8,880 bases of DNA from Dehalococcoidia bacterium (lineage in GTDB: Bacteria > Chloroflexota > Dehalococcoidia > SZUA-161 > SpSt-899), in contig JALPXQ010000052.1 in NCBI GenBank assembly GCA_023271515.1, positions 1 to 8,880 on the forward strand. The letters are read 5' to 3'. The notes beneath the pieces are model-generated. The model had not been told where the DNA came from. It saw only the letters and a program-made list of their open reading frames with translations, and did no database searches. Position numbers and translations under genes: made by a program. Positions 1 to 5,634 of the stretch are shown piece after piece (within the stretch, counting starts at the first letter, position 1; every line of letters begins with the position of its first letter).

Positions 1-1
1 G

Positions 2-238
2 CAAGGGTTTGGCCGGCTCATCCGGTCGAAGACCGACCGCGGAGTGATGGTGGTCCTCGATAGCCGGCTGAGCACCAGGAACTATGGTTCGGTGTTTGTG
101 AATTCATTGCCACAATGTCGCCTGGAAAGGGGCCCCTCGCGGAATTTGCCCAAAGCGGTCCAGGACTGGCTGGGGGAAATGGTTGATGAAGGATCGAGGG
201 CGATCTTTGATCATCGATACCGGAATGAATCGCCCTGA
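2..238 (+). CDS. DinG/XPD-family ATP-dependent helicase, C-terminal end (5' partial)
   Basis: The open frame enters from the left edge (first whole codon at 2) and gives 78 residues. It opens with QGFGRLIRSKTDRG, which matches motif VI of superfamily 2 XPD/DinG helicases, including the arginine finger region (Q..GR.IR). A hydrophobic strand (VMVVLDSRL), a YG..F..SLP segment and LPKAVQDWLGE follow, as at the end of DinG-type proteins. These enzymes unwind DNA or R-loops 5' to 3' using ATP; the iron-sulfur and Walker motifs would lie outside the window. The last 19 residues (MVDEGSRAIF... to the stop at 236-238) do not resemble the family and overlap the next gene in another frame, so the original stop may have been lost. 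A GTG-ATG start at 44 would remove motif VI and is not credible. I am confident of the family and not of the exact member. Confidence 0.85.
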   Translation, partial: QGFGRLIRSKTDRGVMVVLDSRLSTRNYGSVFVNSLPQCRLERGPSRNLPKAVQDWLGEMVDEGSRAIFDHRYRNESP

Positions 239-1073
239 GTGCCTGACTGCAATATCCTCAGGGTTCAAGGAAATCGATGTAGACCTAGAGAAGGCAGATT
301 TTTTTGTCACCCATATACATGCCGATCACTCAGGTCTGATGTCCGTCCTGGCTCGCGATACCTCGACGGTCTATTTCTCTCAGGTGGAGGCGGCTATTTT
401 TGACCATGCCGGCTCCTGGTTGGAGGAACAGGCCAATTTTGCTCGGATGCACGGTTTTCCTGAGGATGAGCTTCGGAGGGTGTTTAAGAGTCACCCTGGA
501 TCCAGGTACATTTCAAAAGGGCATCTGGACTTACATTTGGTGAGAGATGGCAACATGATAGGGCTTGGGGATTACCTGTTTAGATGCATTGAAACACCGG
601 GTCATACCAGAGCACATATGTGTCTTTATGAGGCCAACAAGAAGATAATCGTATCCGGGGACCACATCCTTGGTGACATAACCCCCAACATCTCAGCATG
701 GTCCGATGAAGAGAATCGCTTGAACCAGTATCTGATAAGCCTGGACAAGGTTCAGGACTTCGATGTTGAGCTGGTATTGCCCGGGCACAGAGGCACCTTC
801 AAGAATTTCAGGGAGCGGATTCAACAACTGAAGTACCACCACCAGGTGAGAGCCGATGAGGTTCTTTCCATTCTTCAGGAAGGTAGCAAGAATGCCGTTC
901 AGGTGGCATCGGAAATGAGCTGGGATATGACCTACAAGAGCTGGGGTTTATTCCCCAGCATGCAGAAATGGTTCGCCACCGGGGAGGCGATTGCTCACTT
1001 GAGGTATCTTGAGGAAAAGGGGAAGGTAGAGAGGAAGGTCGAGGGGAGGAAGATAGTATTCCTGTTGAGATGA
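186..1073 (+). CDS. MBL-fold metallo-hydrolase with C-terminal winged helix, N-terminally short
   Basis: A metallo-beta-lactamase-fold hydrolase of 295 residues, probably cytoplasmic and binding two metal ions. Counting from ATG 186, the ligand motif THIHADH gives H43, H45, D47 and H48. The further ligands are H140 (ETPGHT), D159 (VSGDH) and H201 (LPGHRG). IDTG at 10-13 is the normal strand before the site. Residues about 236-295 look like the winged-helix tail seen in LACTB2/glyoxalase-II-like proteins (WFATGEAIAHLRYLEEKGKV). The substrate is unknown. ATG 186 was chosen over TTG 183 because GGGGGA at 172-177 is suitably spaced; upstream in this frame there is a stop at 99-101 and no other usual start. 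The family normally has about 30-40 residues before IDTG, including the first beta strands, and here there are nine. The start lies inside the helicase frame (53 bp overlap), so the gene may be 5'-damaged. The next gene follows after 26 bp. Confidence 0.85.
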   Translation: MKDRGRSLIIDTGMNRPECLTAISSGFKEIDVDLEKADFFVTHIHADHSGLMSVLARDTSTVYFSQVEAAIFDHAGSWLEEQANFARMHGFPEDELRRVFKSHPGSRYISKGHLDLHLVRDGNMIGLGDYLFRCIETPGHTRAHMCLYEANKKIIVSGDHILGDITPNISAWSDEENRLNQYLISLDKVQDFDVELVLPGHRGTFKNFRERIQQLKYHHQVRADEVLSILQEGSKNAVQVASEMSWDMTYKSWGLFPSMQKWFATGEAIAHLRYLEEKGKVERKVEGRKIVFLLR

Positions 1074-1099
1074 GTTGAGCTTGAAGTGAGGCGCCAGGT

Positions 1100-2041
1100 A
1101 TGGCAGTGTCTAATTTCCAAAGTCAATTGAGAAGTGGTTTTTTCGCCGGAGTCGGAAAAGGGTGGAGTAGTTTTCTCTGGATCTCCAAAATTATTATCCC
1201 GGTTTCTTTTCTGGTGACCATTCTTCGATGGGCTGGATGGTTAGAGTACCTGGACGTCCTCTTAGAGCCACTAATGAATCTGATCAACCTGCCTCCCGAA
1301 GCAGGTTTGCCAGTGGTCACCGGGATGCTACTGGGCACCTACTCGGTTATCGCTATCATAACCGTCATTCCCTTCACTATTGAGCAGATGACTTTGATTG
1401 CCATGTTCACCCTGATTTCTCATGCCCTTATCATGGAAGGAATCATCCAGCACAAATCTGGACTCAACATCATCAAGGCAAGCGTTATTCGCCTTACCGC
1501 GGCTATCGTGGCTGTGCTGGTTGTTTCGCAATTCCTTGGGGACACCAGCCAGAGCGTCGCGGTGCCAGTCGATCTTGCCGCTCACACTCCATTTACGGAG
1601 CTTTTATACGTCTGGGGCAGGGATATGGTAGGCTTGCTAGTAAAGGTTTTCGGGATCATTATGCTCGTAATGATTATACTGGAGTCCCTGAAATCTCTGG
1701 GCTGGATCGAATACTCGCTCAAGTTTTTCCGGCCTCTGATGAGGATTCTGGGGCTTTCTGACCGAACAGCAATGATGTGGGTCGCGGCCATCGTCTTTGG
1801 CTTGATGTACGGCGGGGCCATTATTGTCGAAGAGGCCAAAAAGGGGAGCCTGAGAAAGGAAGAACTGGAACGTCTTCATATCTCCATTGGCATCAATCAC
1901 GCTATGATCGAAGACCCGGCGCTTTTTGCGGTACTGGGCTTGCCTGCTCTCTGGCTCTGGGGGCCGAGGTTTATCATGGCCATCATAGCGGTTCAGATCT
2001 ATCGCGGTATAAGATCTATAACAGCCTCGGCTCAAAAATAA
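1100..2041 (+). CDS. Membrane protein with two Gate (nucleoside-recognition, SpmAB-like) domains
   Basis: A 313-residue integral membrane protein with hydrophobic segments near residues 24-47, 69-92, 95-118, 123-146, 174-196, 222-245 and 270-300. Two halves resemble each other. GWLEYLDVLLEPLMNLINLP (46-65) aligns with GWIEYSLKFFRPLMRILGLS (201-220). ISHALIMEG (106-114) aligns with INHAMIEDP (265-273), keeping a histidine in each (H108, H267). This is the arrangement of tandem Gate domains, as in SpmA/SpmB, FeoB and nucleoside transporters. Full Gate-only proteins of this size are usually annotated 'nucleoside recognition domain protein'; their substrate is generally unproven. ATG 1100 has GAGG at 1088-1091 as ribosome site. 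It lies 26 bp after the metallo-hydrolase, so the two are probably co-transcribed and a functional pair is possible. I do not infer sporulation from the domain, because no sporulation gene is present. Confidence 0.75.
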   Translation: MAVSNFQSQLRSGFFAGVGKGWSSFLWISKIIIPVSFLVTILRWAGWLEYLDVLLEPLMNLINLPPEAGLPVVTGMLLGTYSVIAIITVIPFTIEQMTLIAMFTLISHALIMEGIIQHKSGLNIIKASVIRLTAAIVAVLVVSQFLGDTSQSVAVPVDLAAHTPFTELLYVWGRDMVGLLVKVFGIIMLVMIILESLKSLGWIEYSLKFFRPLMRILGLSDRTAMMWVAAIVFGLMYGGAIIVEEAKKGSLRKEELERLHISIGINHAMIEDPALFAVLGLPALWLWGPRFIMAIIAVQIYRGIRSITASAQK

Positions 2042-2066
2042 TTTTGCTCTGTATCCAGAGGCAGGA

Positions 2067-3758
2067 TTACATCTTTCCGTGTCTGAGGATGGAGATGAGC
2101 AACCAAAATCCCATGATCCCCGCCCCCAGGAAGCCGACGATCCCGATCATCGGGACCCCGTTCCACTGTGGAGGGATCCCGGCAAGTACGATCAGGGCGG
2201 AGCTCATCAGCAGAGCAGCCAAGACGATAGCAAAGGCGATGCGATTGCCGATCTGATTGTGCGTTTCTTGTATCGGTTCGAGACCCTTATGCTCAAACTC
2301 GATTCTTATTTTCCCCCCTTTGAGCTGCGTCAGGATCTCCCGCACCTCGGAAGGAAGATCGCGCAGAAGGACACTGAGATCGATCGCCGACAGATAGAGA
2401 TCCTTCGTCAGTTTGAGCGGGTTCATCCGCTCCTTCAGGAGCTTCTTGGCGAACGGTTTGGCATGCGTAACCATGTCGAAGTCCGGGTCCAGCATCCGCC
2501 CGACCCCTTCGATGGTAATAAGCGCCTTCGTCAGTAGATAGAAGTGGGAGGGTGCCTTCAACCGGTAGCTGATGATCAAGGTTATCAGTTGGTTCAGTAT
2601 CAGGCCCATGTTTATACTCTTAAGCGATCGGTAAGAATACTGCTCCAACAGCGCCTGGATCTCATATTCGAGCTTGTCGGCATCCTTGAGATGCGGGGTT
2701 GCCGATAGCTGCAGTAGAGTCTTCGTGATCCGTGCGGCATCCTGGTTGACGATGCCGGTGAGGATACCACTCAAATACCCCCGATCCTTCATCGAGATTC
2801 CGCCCATCATCCCGTAGTCGAGAAAACAGACGACGTTTCCTGGTAGGGCCATGAGGTTCCCGGGGTGAGGGTCGGCGTGAAAGAATCCGTGTTCGAAGAC
2901 CTGCTTGAGGACGAGATCCGCCCCCCGGCTGGCGAGCAACTTCGGATCGAGCCCCGCCGCCAGGAGCACCTCCACACTCGATGCTTTTACCCCGTCAATG
3001 AACTCCATGGTCAGAACTCTGCTCGTGCTGTAATCCCAATAGACCGTGGGGACATAGATAGTTCGGTCGGTCTGGAAGTTCCCGCCGAAGCGCTCGATCG
3101 CCGCTGCCTCAATGTGGAAGTCAAGCTCTCTCTTGATCGACCTCTCGAACTCCGCCACGATGGCGACGGGATCAAAGAGATTTATCTCCTCGACGTACTT
3201 CTCCATCAGCGCCGCCAGATGAAACATGATCTCAATGTCGGTCTCGATGATCTGCTGGATCCCGGGGCGCTGCACTTTGACGGCGACCTCTTTGCCGTTC
3301 TTCAGGACGGCCCGGTGAACCTGGGCGATCGAGGCAGAGGCGATAGGGCCGGTCGTATAATCTGAAAAGAGCTCGTCGACGGATTTGCCGAGTTCTTCTT
3401 CGACGAGCTCTTTCGCCTCCTCTTCCGGAAACGGGGGAACCGCACTCTGGAGCTTCTTCAGCTCGACGATAAGCTCCTGCGGCACCAAATCCGGCCGGTT
3501 GCTCATGATCTGGCCGAACTTGATGAAGGTTGGGCCGAGCTCCTCCAACACCATTCTGATCCGCTCCCAGCGAGAAAGAGAGACGACATCTCGCTCTCGT
3601 TCCCCAGGAAGGAGCTTCCGCCCGAAATCGATGTATTTCTCGAGGTTGCTTCTCGTGATAAGATCGTCGAAGCCGTACTTCACCAACACCGTGACGATCT
3701 CACGATAGCGGTTGATGTGGCGATAGGTCCGGCTCACCAGCCCGATCTTGCGAACCAT
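2067..3758 (-). CDS. ABC1/UbiB-family atypical kinase
   Basis: A 563-residue protein of the ABC1/ADCK/UbiB family of atypical ATP-binding kinases, which act in quinone/isoprenoid-lipid metabolism at membranes. Counting from ATG 3758, the family KxGQ motif is KFGQ at 80-83. The alanine-rich loop is ASASIAQVH at 140-148 (first part ASAS where AAAS is commoner). The ATP-binding lysine is K161 in VAVKVQRP. The catalytic loop HADPHPGN is at 294-301, and the metal-binding aspartate is D314 in FLDYG. All key residues are present. Two hydrophobic helices at about 506-527 and 535-556 anchor the C-terminus, as in bacterial UbiB. ATG 3758 is preceded by GGTGGG with a six-base gap and preferred over TTG 3776, six codons upstream. 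It is second in an operon, 81 bp after the coiled-coil gene. No quinone gene is in the window, so the symbol ubiB is withheld. Confidence 0.9.
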   Translation of the reverse strand: MVRKIGLVSRTYRHINRYREIVTVLVKYGFDDLITRSNLEKYIDFGRKLLPGERERDVVSLSRWERIRMVLEELGPTFIKFGQIMSNRPDLVPQELIVELKKLQSAVPPFPEEEAKELVEEELGKSVDELFSDYTTGPIASASIAQVHRAVLKNGKEVAVKVQRPGIQQIIETDIEIMFHLAALMEKYVEEINLFDPVAIVAEFERSIKRELDFHIEAAAIERFGGNFQTDRTIYVPTVYWDYSTSRVLTMEFIDGVKASSVEVLLAAGLDPKLLASRGADLVLKQVFEHGFFHADPHPGNLMALPGNVVCFLDYGMMGGISMKDRGYLSGILTGIVNQDAARITKTLLQLSATPHLKDADKLEYEIQALLEQYSYRSLKSINMGLILNQLITLIISYRLKAPSHFYLLTKALITIEGVGRMLDPDFDMVTHAKPFAKKLLKERMNPLKLTKDLYLSAIDLSVLLRDLPSEVREILTQLKGGKIRIEFEHKGLEPIQETHNQIGNRIAFAIVLAALLMSSALIVLAGIPPQWNGVPMIGIVGFLGAGIMGFWLLISILRHGKM

Positions 3759-3839
3759 GATCGACCCACCCCACAATCAAAGGAGACCAAGGGCGACGAA
3801 TGCCTGTCTGCAGCCCCGTGCGCTAAGCCATTACACAGG

Positions 3840-4142
3840 TTACTCCTCAACGCTTGTCTGGCCTTCCAGCTTCTCGATTCGTGCTTTCAGATCTTGCAAC
3901 TCCTCTCGTGAAGGGATGTTCATCGTCTTCAGGGCCTTCTGCATACTCTTTTCCACCTGATCTTGGAACTCCTTCCGGGCCTCCTCCGATTTTTCCAACA
4001 GCTCTTTGACCAGTTTTCTCCCCTCTTCCTCGCTGAGTTTGCTCTCCTCGGCGATCTTTTCAACCAACTCCTCGACCCTGTCCTTCGTTAAGGACGCGAC
4101 CCCGATCCCGATCAATATCCCTTTTTTCATCAGATCCAACAT
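3840..4142 (-). CDS. Phasin-like small coiled-coil protein
   Basis: A 100-residue protein. An N-terminal hydrophobic stretch (GILIGIGVASL, residues 8-18) is followed by a highly charged helical region rich in E, K and L. It ends in a short heptad-like segment, LQDLKARIEKLEG (82-94). Size and pattern fit the PhaF/PhaI-like 'phasin family' proteins that often precede an ABC1 kinase gene in deltaproteobacteria (recalled, not searched). They also resemble UbiK, a small coiled-coil accessory factor of ubiquinone synthesis, but only in length and coil content. No polyhydroxyalkanoate gene is nearby, so granule binding is doubtful and a scaffold role for the kinase is a fair guess. ATG 4142 has a near-perfect ribosome site, AAAGGAGG, at 4157-4150 with a seven-base gap, which fixes the start. 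It is the first gene of the operon. Confidence 0.75.
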   Translation of the reverse strand: MLDLMKKGILIGIGVASLTKDRVEELVEKIAEESKLSEEEGRKLVKELLEKSEEARKEFQDQVEKSMQKALKTMNIPSREELQDLKARIEKLEGQTSVEE

Positions 4143-4149
4143 TGTACTC

Positions 4150-4157
4150 CCTCCTTT
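4150..4157 (-). promoter_or_regulatory. Strong Shine-Dalgarno site of the coiled-coil gene
   Basis: AAAGGAGG on the minus strand, seven bases before ATG 4142, nearly the full anti-16S complement. It settles the start of the small protein and predicts high translation, whereas the following kinase gene has a weaker GGTGGG site. Confidence 0.8.
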
Positions 4158-4167
4158 AGAAATTTAT

Positions 4168-4185
4168 TCGAAGCCTCTGCTTCGA
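4168..4185 (-). promoter_or_regulatory. Perfect inverted repeat over the predicted transcription start
   Basis: TCGAAGC-ctct-GCTTCGA on the plus strand is a perfect seven-base stem with a four-base loop. It begins three bases inside the -10 box of the minus-strand promoter and covers the expected +1 (about 4182). In DNA it could be an operator for a dimeric repressor. In RNA, starting near 4182, it would leave a short stem-loop at the very 5' end, a known way to protect mRNA. The choice between these is open. Confidence 0.5.
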
Positions 4186-4188
4186 GCT

Positions 4189-4218
4189 ATTATACCGCTA
4201 AATCTCGTAATTTGTCAA
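4189..4218 (-). promoter_or_regulatory. Consensus sigma-70 promoter for the coiled-coil/kinase operon
   Basis: On the minus strand, TTGACA (4218-4213) and TATAAT (4194-4189) are both exact consensus boxes with an 18-base spacer. Transcription should start near 4182, giving a leader of about 40 bases before ATG 4142. Both hexamers being perfect, in the right direction and just upstream of a gene with a strong ribosome site, makes this the best-supported promoter in the window. Confidence 0.85.
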
Positions 4219-4252
4219 TGACTTTGAAATACAATGCATCCATCTACGCGGC

Positions 4253-4281
4253 TTGCGAGATTGTCTATTATGTGCCATAAT
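4253..4281 (+). promoter_or_regulatory. Extended -10 promoter for the glycosyltransferase gene
   Basis: On the plus strand, TTGCGA (4253-4258) and CATAAT (4276-4281) lie 17 bases apart, with TGC just before the -10 box as in extended -10 promoters. Transcription is expected around 4287-4289, only a few bases before ATG 4292, so the mRNA would be leaderless or nearly so. An alternative -10, TATTAT at 4266-4271, would give a leader of about 14 bases. Confidence 0.5.
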
Positions 4282-4296
4282 ATCTTTAGATATGGC
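4274..4296 (+). promoter_or_regulatory. Imperfect dyad spanning the -10 box and start codon
   Basis: GCCATA (4274-4279) is mirrored by TATGGC (4291-4296), and an inner ATATC-ttta-GATAT pair lies at 4280-4293. The symmetry covers the -10 box, the expected start of transcription and the ATG of the glycosyltransferase. It could bind a dimeric regulator. If transcription starts upstream of it, it would form a stem hiding the start codon. Confidence 0.35.
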
Positions 4297-5554
4297 ATTT
4301 ATTTGCTTCGTCGGAACATACAAACCCATAATATGCGGCATAGCCGATTATACCGGCTTCATAACCCGTGCAAGTCCGGCCGGCAAGTGGAGCGTGCTGT
4401 CCTTTGACCTGGAGAAATACGGGGCATCGCTGAGCACCGCCCGTGAGCGGACGGACCAGGTTTGGTACGGCATACCAGGGCGCCACGACTTCTCAGCCGC
4501 GGTCATTCTGCAAGGATTGAAGGAGCTAGGATTGAAAGATGAAGATACGATCCTGTGGTTTCAACACGATGATCTGATCTGGGCCGATAGCCAGAAGTTT
4601 GTGACCATGCTCATGGATCTGGAGCTGCCCAAGGTCGTCACTTTTCACACTCTCCACTTCCAGAGCTCTGAAACCCCAACCGGCCTACGGAAATACCAGT
4701 ATAACCTCCTACAATCCCTGCTGCCTCATGTCCAGGCTATCACGGTTTTCAGCCACGGGGTTTATGATGCAGTTACCTCAGCATTCCCGGAACACAGCGA
4801 GAAAGTCTATGTGGTGAAGCACGGCATACATTCATACCCAGCGGTAAGCAAACTGAGCAGGAAAGAGGCCAAAGAGAGACTCAATGACTTCTTGCTCTCT
4901 GAAGCGGGACTTGACCAGGCAACGAGGGACGCCCTGCGTAAGCAGCGCACATTCCTCGATCCAGACACCTCGGTGATAGGACAAACCGGGTTTTTGTGCC
5001 CTCTTAAACACTCGGAGTCGCTTTATCTTCTCAGAGATAAGCTGCAGCAGATCACTCCTCACAAGAGAATCGCCGCCGTACGTATTGGAATGACCAGAGA
5101 GGAATCCCACAAGATCTATGCCGGCAAACTACGAAGGGAGCAGAATGGCAGAGACAGCTTTCTCCTGGAAACCTGGTTGCCTCAAGATACCCTTGCGCTG
5201 GCGCAGCGGGCTTTCGATGTCAACTTCTATTGGCCTACTGAATGCACTCAAAGCGGCATAATGGCACACGCGCTGGGTGCCGGTGCAATGGTCGCTGGCC
5301 GCGATCTAGAGGGGGTCGGCGAGACCCTGAAAGAGGCCGGCGGGCTTGTGGACACAGATCTGAGGCGTTTGTTACTGAAAATCAGGGAGATCATCATAAA
5401 CCCGGCTCTCAGAGAAAGGATGGAGGGAGCGGTGCTGAAGTATGCCGCAGAGTTCTCCTGGAAGAACCAGTCCCGCAGGCATTACGAATTGGCCGAACGT
5501 ATTCTGCGCCCCACGAGATGCCCTTCGGGCAAAATCCCAAATCCGAATATCTAA
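4292..5554 (+). CDS. GT-B-fold glycosyltransferase, GT4-like
   Basis: A 420-residue protein with the order of a GT-B glycosyltransferase. The N-terminus is FICFVGTYKPIICGIADYT, as in 'GTYPP..CGIA' family members. TFHTLHF (117-123), ITVFS (about 150) and VVKHGI (174-179) are the usual strand ends of the first domain, and GFLCPLKHSES (233-243) starts the nucleotide-sugar domain. The donor site ECTQSGIMAHALGAG (317-331) keeps the first glutamate, but A325 stands where the second glutamate of the EX7E motif would be. A helical insertion of about 45 residues follows HGI. Acceptor and donor are unknown. ATG 4292 gives the family N-terminus; TTG 4253 would add 13 residues lying inside the promoter. 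There is no visible ribosome site, which fits a leaderless mRNA. About the last 15 residues are encoded by a repeat-like tract. The gene stands alone, divergent from the kinase operon and convergent with accDA. Confidence 0.8.
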   Translation: MAFICFVGTYKPIICGIADYTGFITRASPAGKWSVLSFDLEKYGASLSTARERTDQVWYGIPGRHDFSAAVILQGLKELGLKDEDTILWFQHDDLIWADSQKFVTMLMDLELPKVVTFHTLHFQSSETPTGLRKYQYNLLQSLLPHVQAITVFSHGVYDAVTSAFPEHSEKVYVVKHGIHSYPAVSKLSRKEAKERLNDFLLSEAGLDQATRDALRKQRTFLDPDTSVIGQTGFLCPLKHSESLYLLRDKLQQITPHKRIAAVRIGMTREESHKIYAGKLRREQNGRDSFLLETWLPQDTLALAQRAFDVNFYWPTECTQSGIMAHALGAGAMVAGRDLEGVGETLKEAGGLVDTDLRRLLLKIREIIINPALRERMEGAVLKYAAEFSWKNQSRRHYELAERILRPTRCPSGKIPNPNI

Positions 5555-5566
5555 ACTCTAAACTAT
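5519..5566 (+). repeat. Hairpin plus five degenerate heptamers
   Basis: TGCCC-ttc-GGGCA (5519-5531) is followed by five seven-base units in phase: AAATCCC, AAATCCG, AATATCT, AAACTCT and AAACTAT (5532-5566). The glycosyltransferase stop (5552-5554) lies inside the tract. From memory, similar hairpin-plus-AAATCC-type tracts are scattered between genes in many uncultured bacteria. Here the tract supplies the end of a reading frame. Confidence 0.6.
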
Positions 5567-5602
5567 ACCCAACGGCGAAGGTCGAGACCTGTTTTCATGA
5601 GG

Positions 5603-5632
5603 CGAATTTGCCAATTCGGACCTTTGCTTTTT
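5603..5632 (+). terminator. Possible weak terminator after the glycosyltransferase
   Basis: CGAATT-tgcc-AATTCG (5603-5618) is a perfect six-base stem with a four-base loop, followed after nine bases by TTTTT (5628-5632). The stem is AT-rich and the T run is displaced, so termination would be poor. It lies in the 80-bp gap between two converging genes. On the minus strand no T run follows. Confidence 0.3.
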
Positions 5633-5634
5633 CC

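Noticed and set aside
44..238. Independent 64-residue gene starting at GTG 44
   Set aside because: The frame is open to the window edge and helicase motif VI lies upstream of this start, so it is the end of the helicase.
1637..2035. 132-codon minus-strand frame opposite the Gate protein
   Set aside because: Its translation is of mixed polar composition with no known motif, and the plus-strand membrane protein explains the sequence fully.
2046..2060. CTCTG-tatc-CAGAG hairpin between the Gate gene and the kinase gene, as a shared terminator
   Set aside because: The stem is only five bases; no T run follows on the plus strand, and on the minus strand TTATTTTT comes several bases late. Too weak to list as a feature.
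2865..3365. 166-codon plus-strand frame opposite the kinase
   Set aside because: It mirrors the kinase coding region, where the catalytic motifs are unambiguous; no ribosome site or family pattern.
3759..3839. Possible small gene or RNA element in the gap between the coiled-coil and kinase genes
   Set aside because: Only 81 bases; apart from the kinase ribosome site I see no convincing hairpin or frame.
5579..5590. AGGTC-ga-GACCT as a terminator stem
   Set aside because: The loop is two bases (or the stem only four) and the following GTTTT is short.
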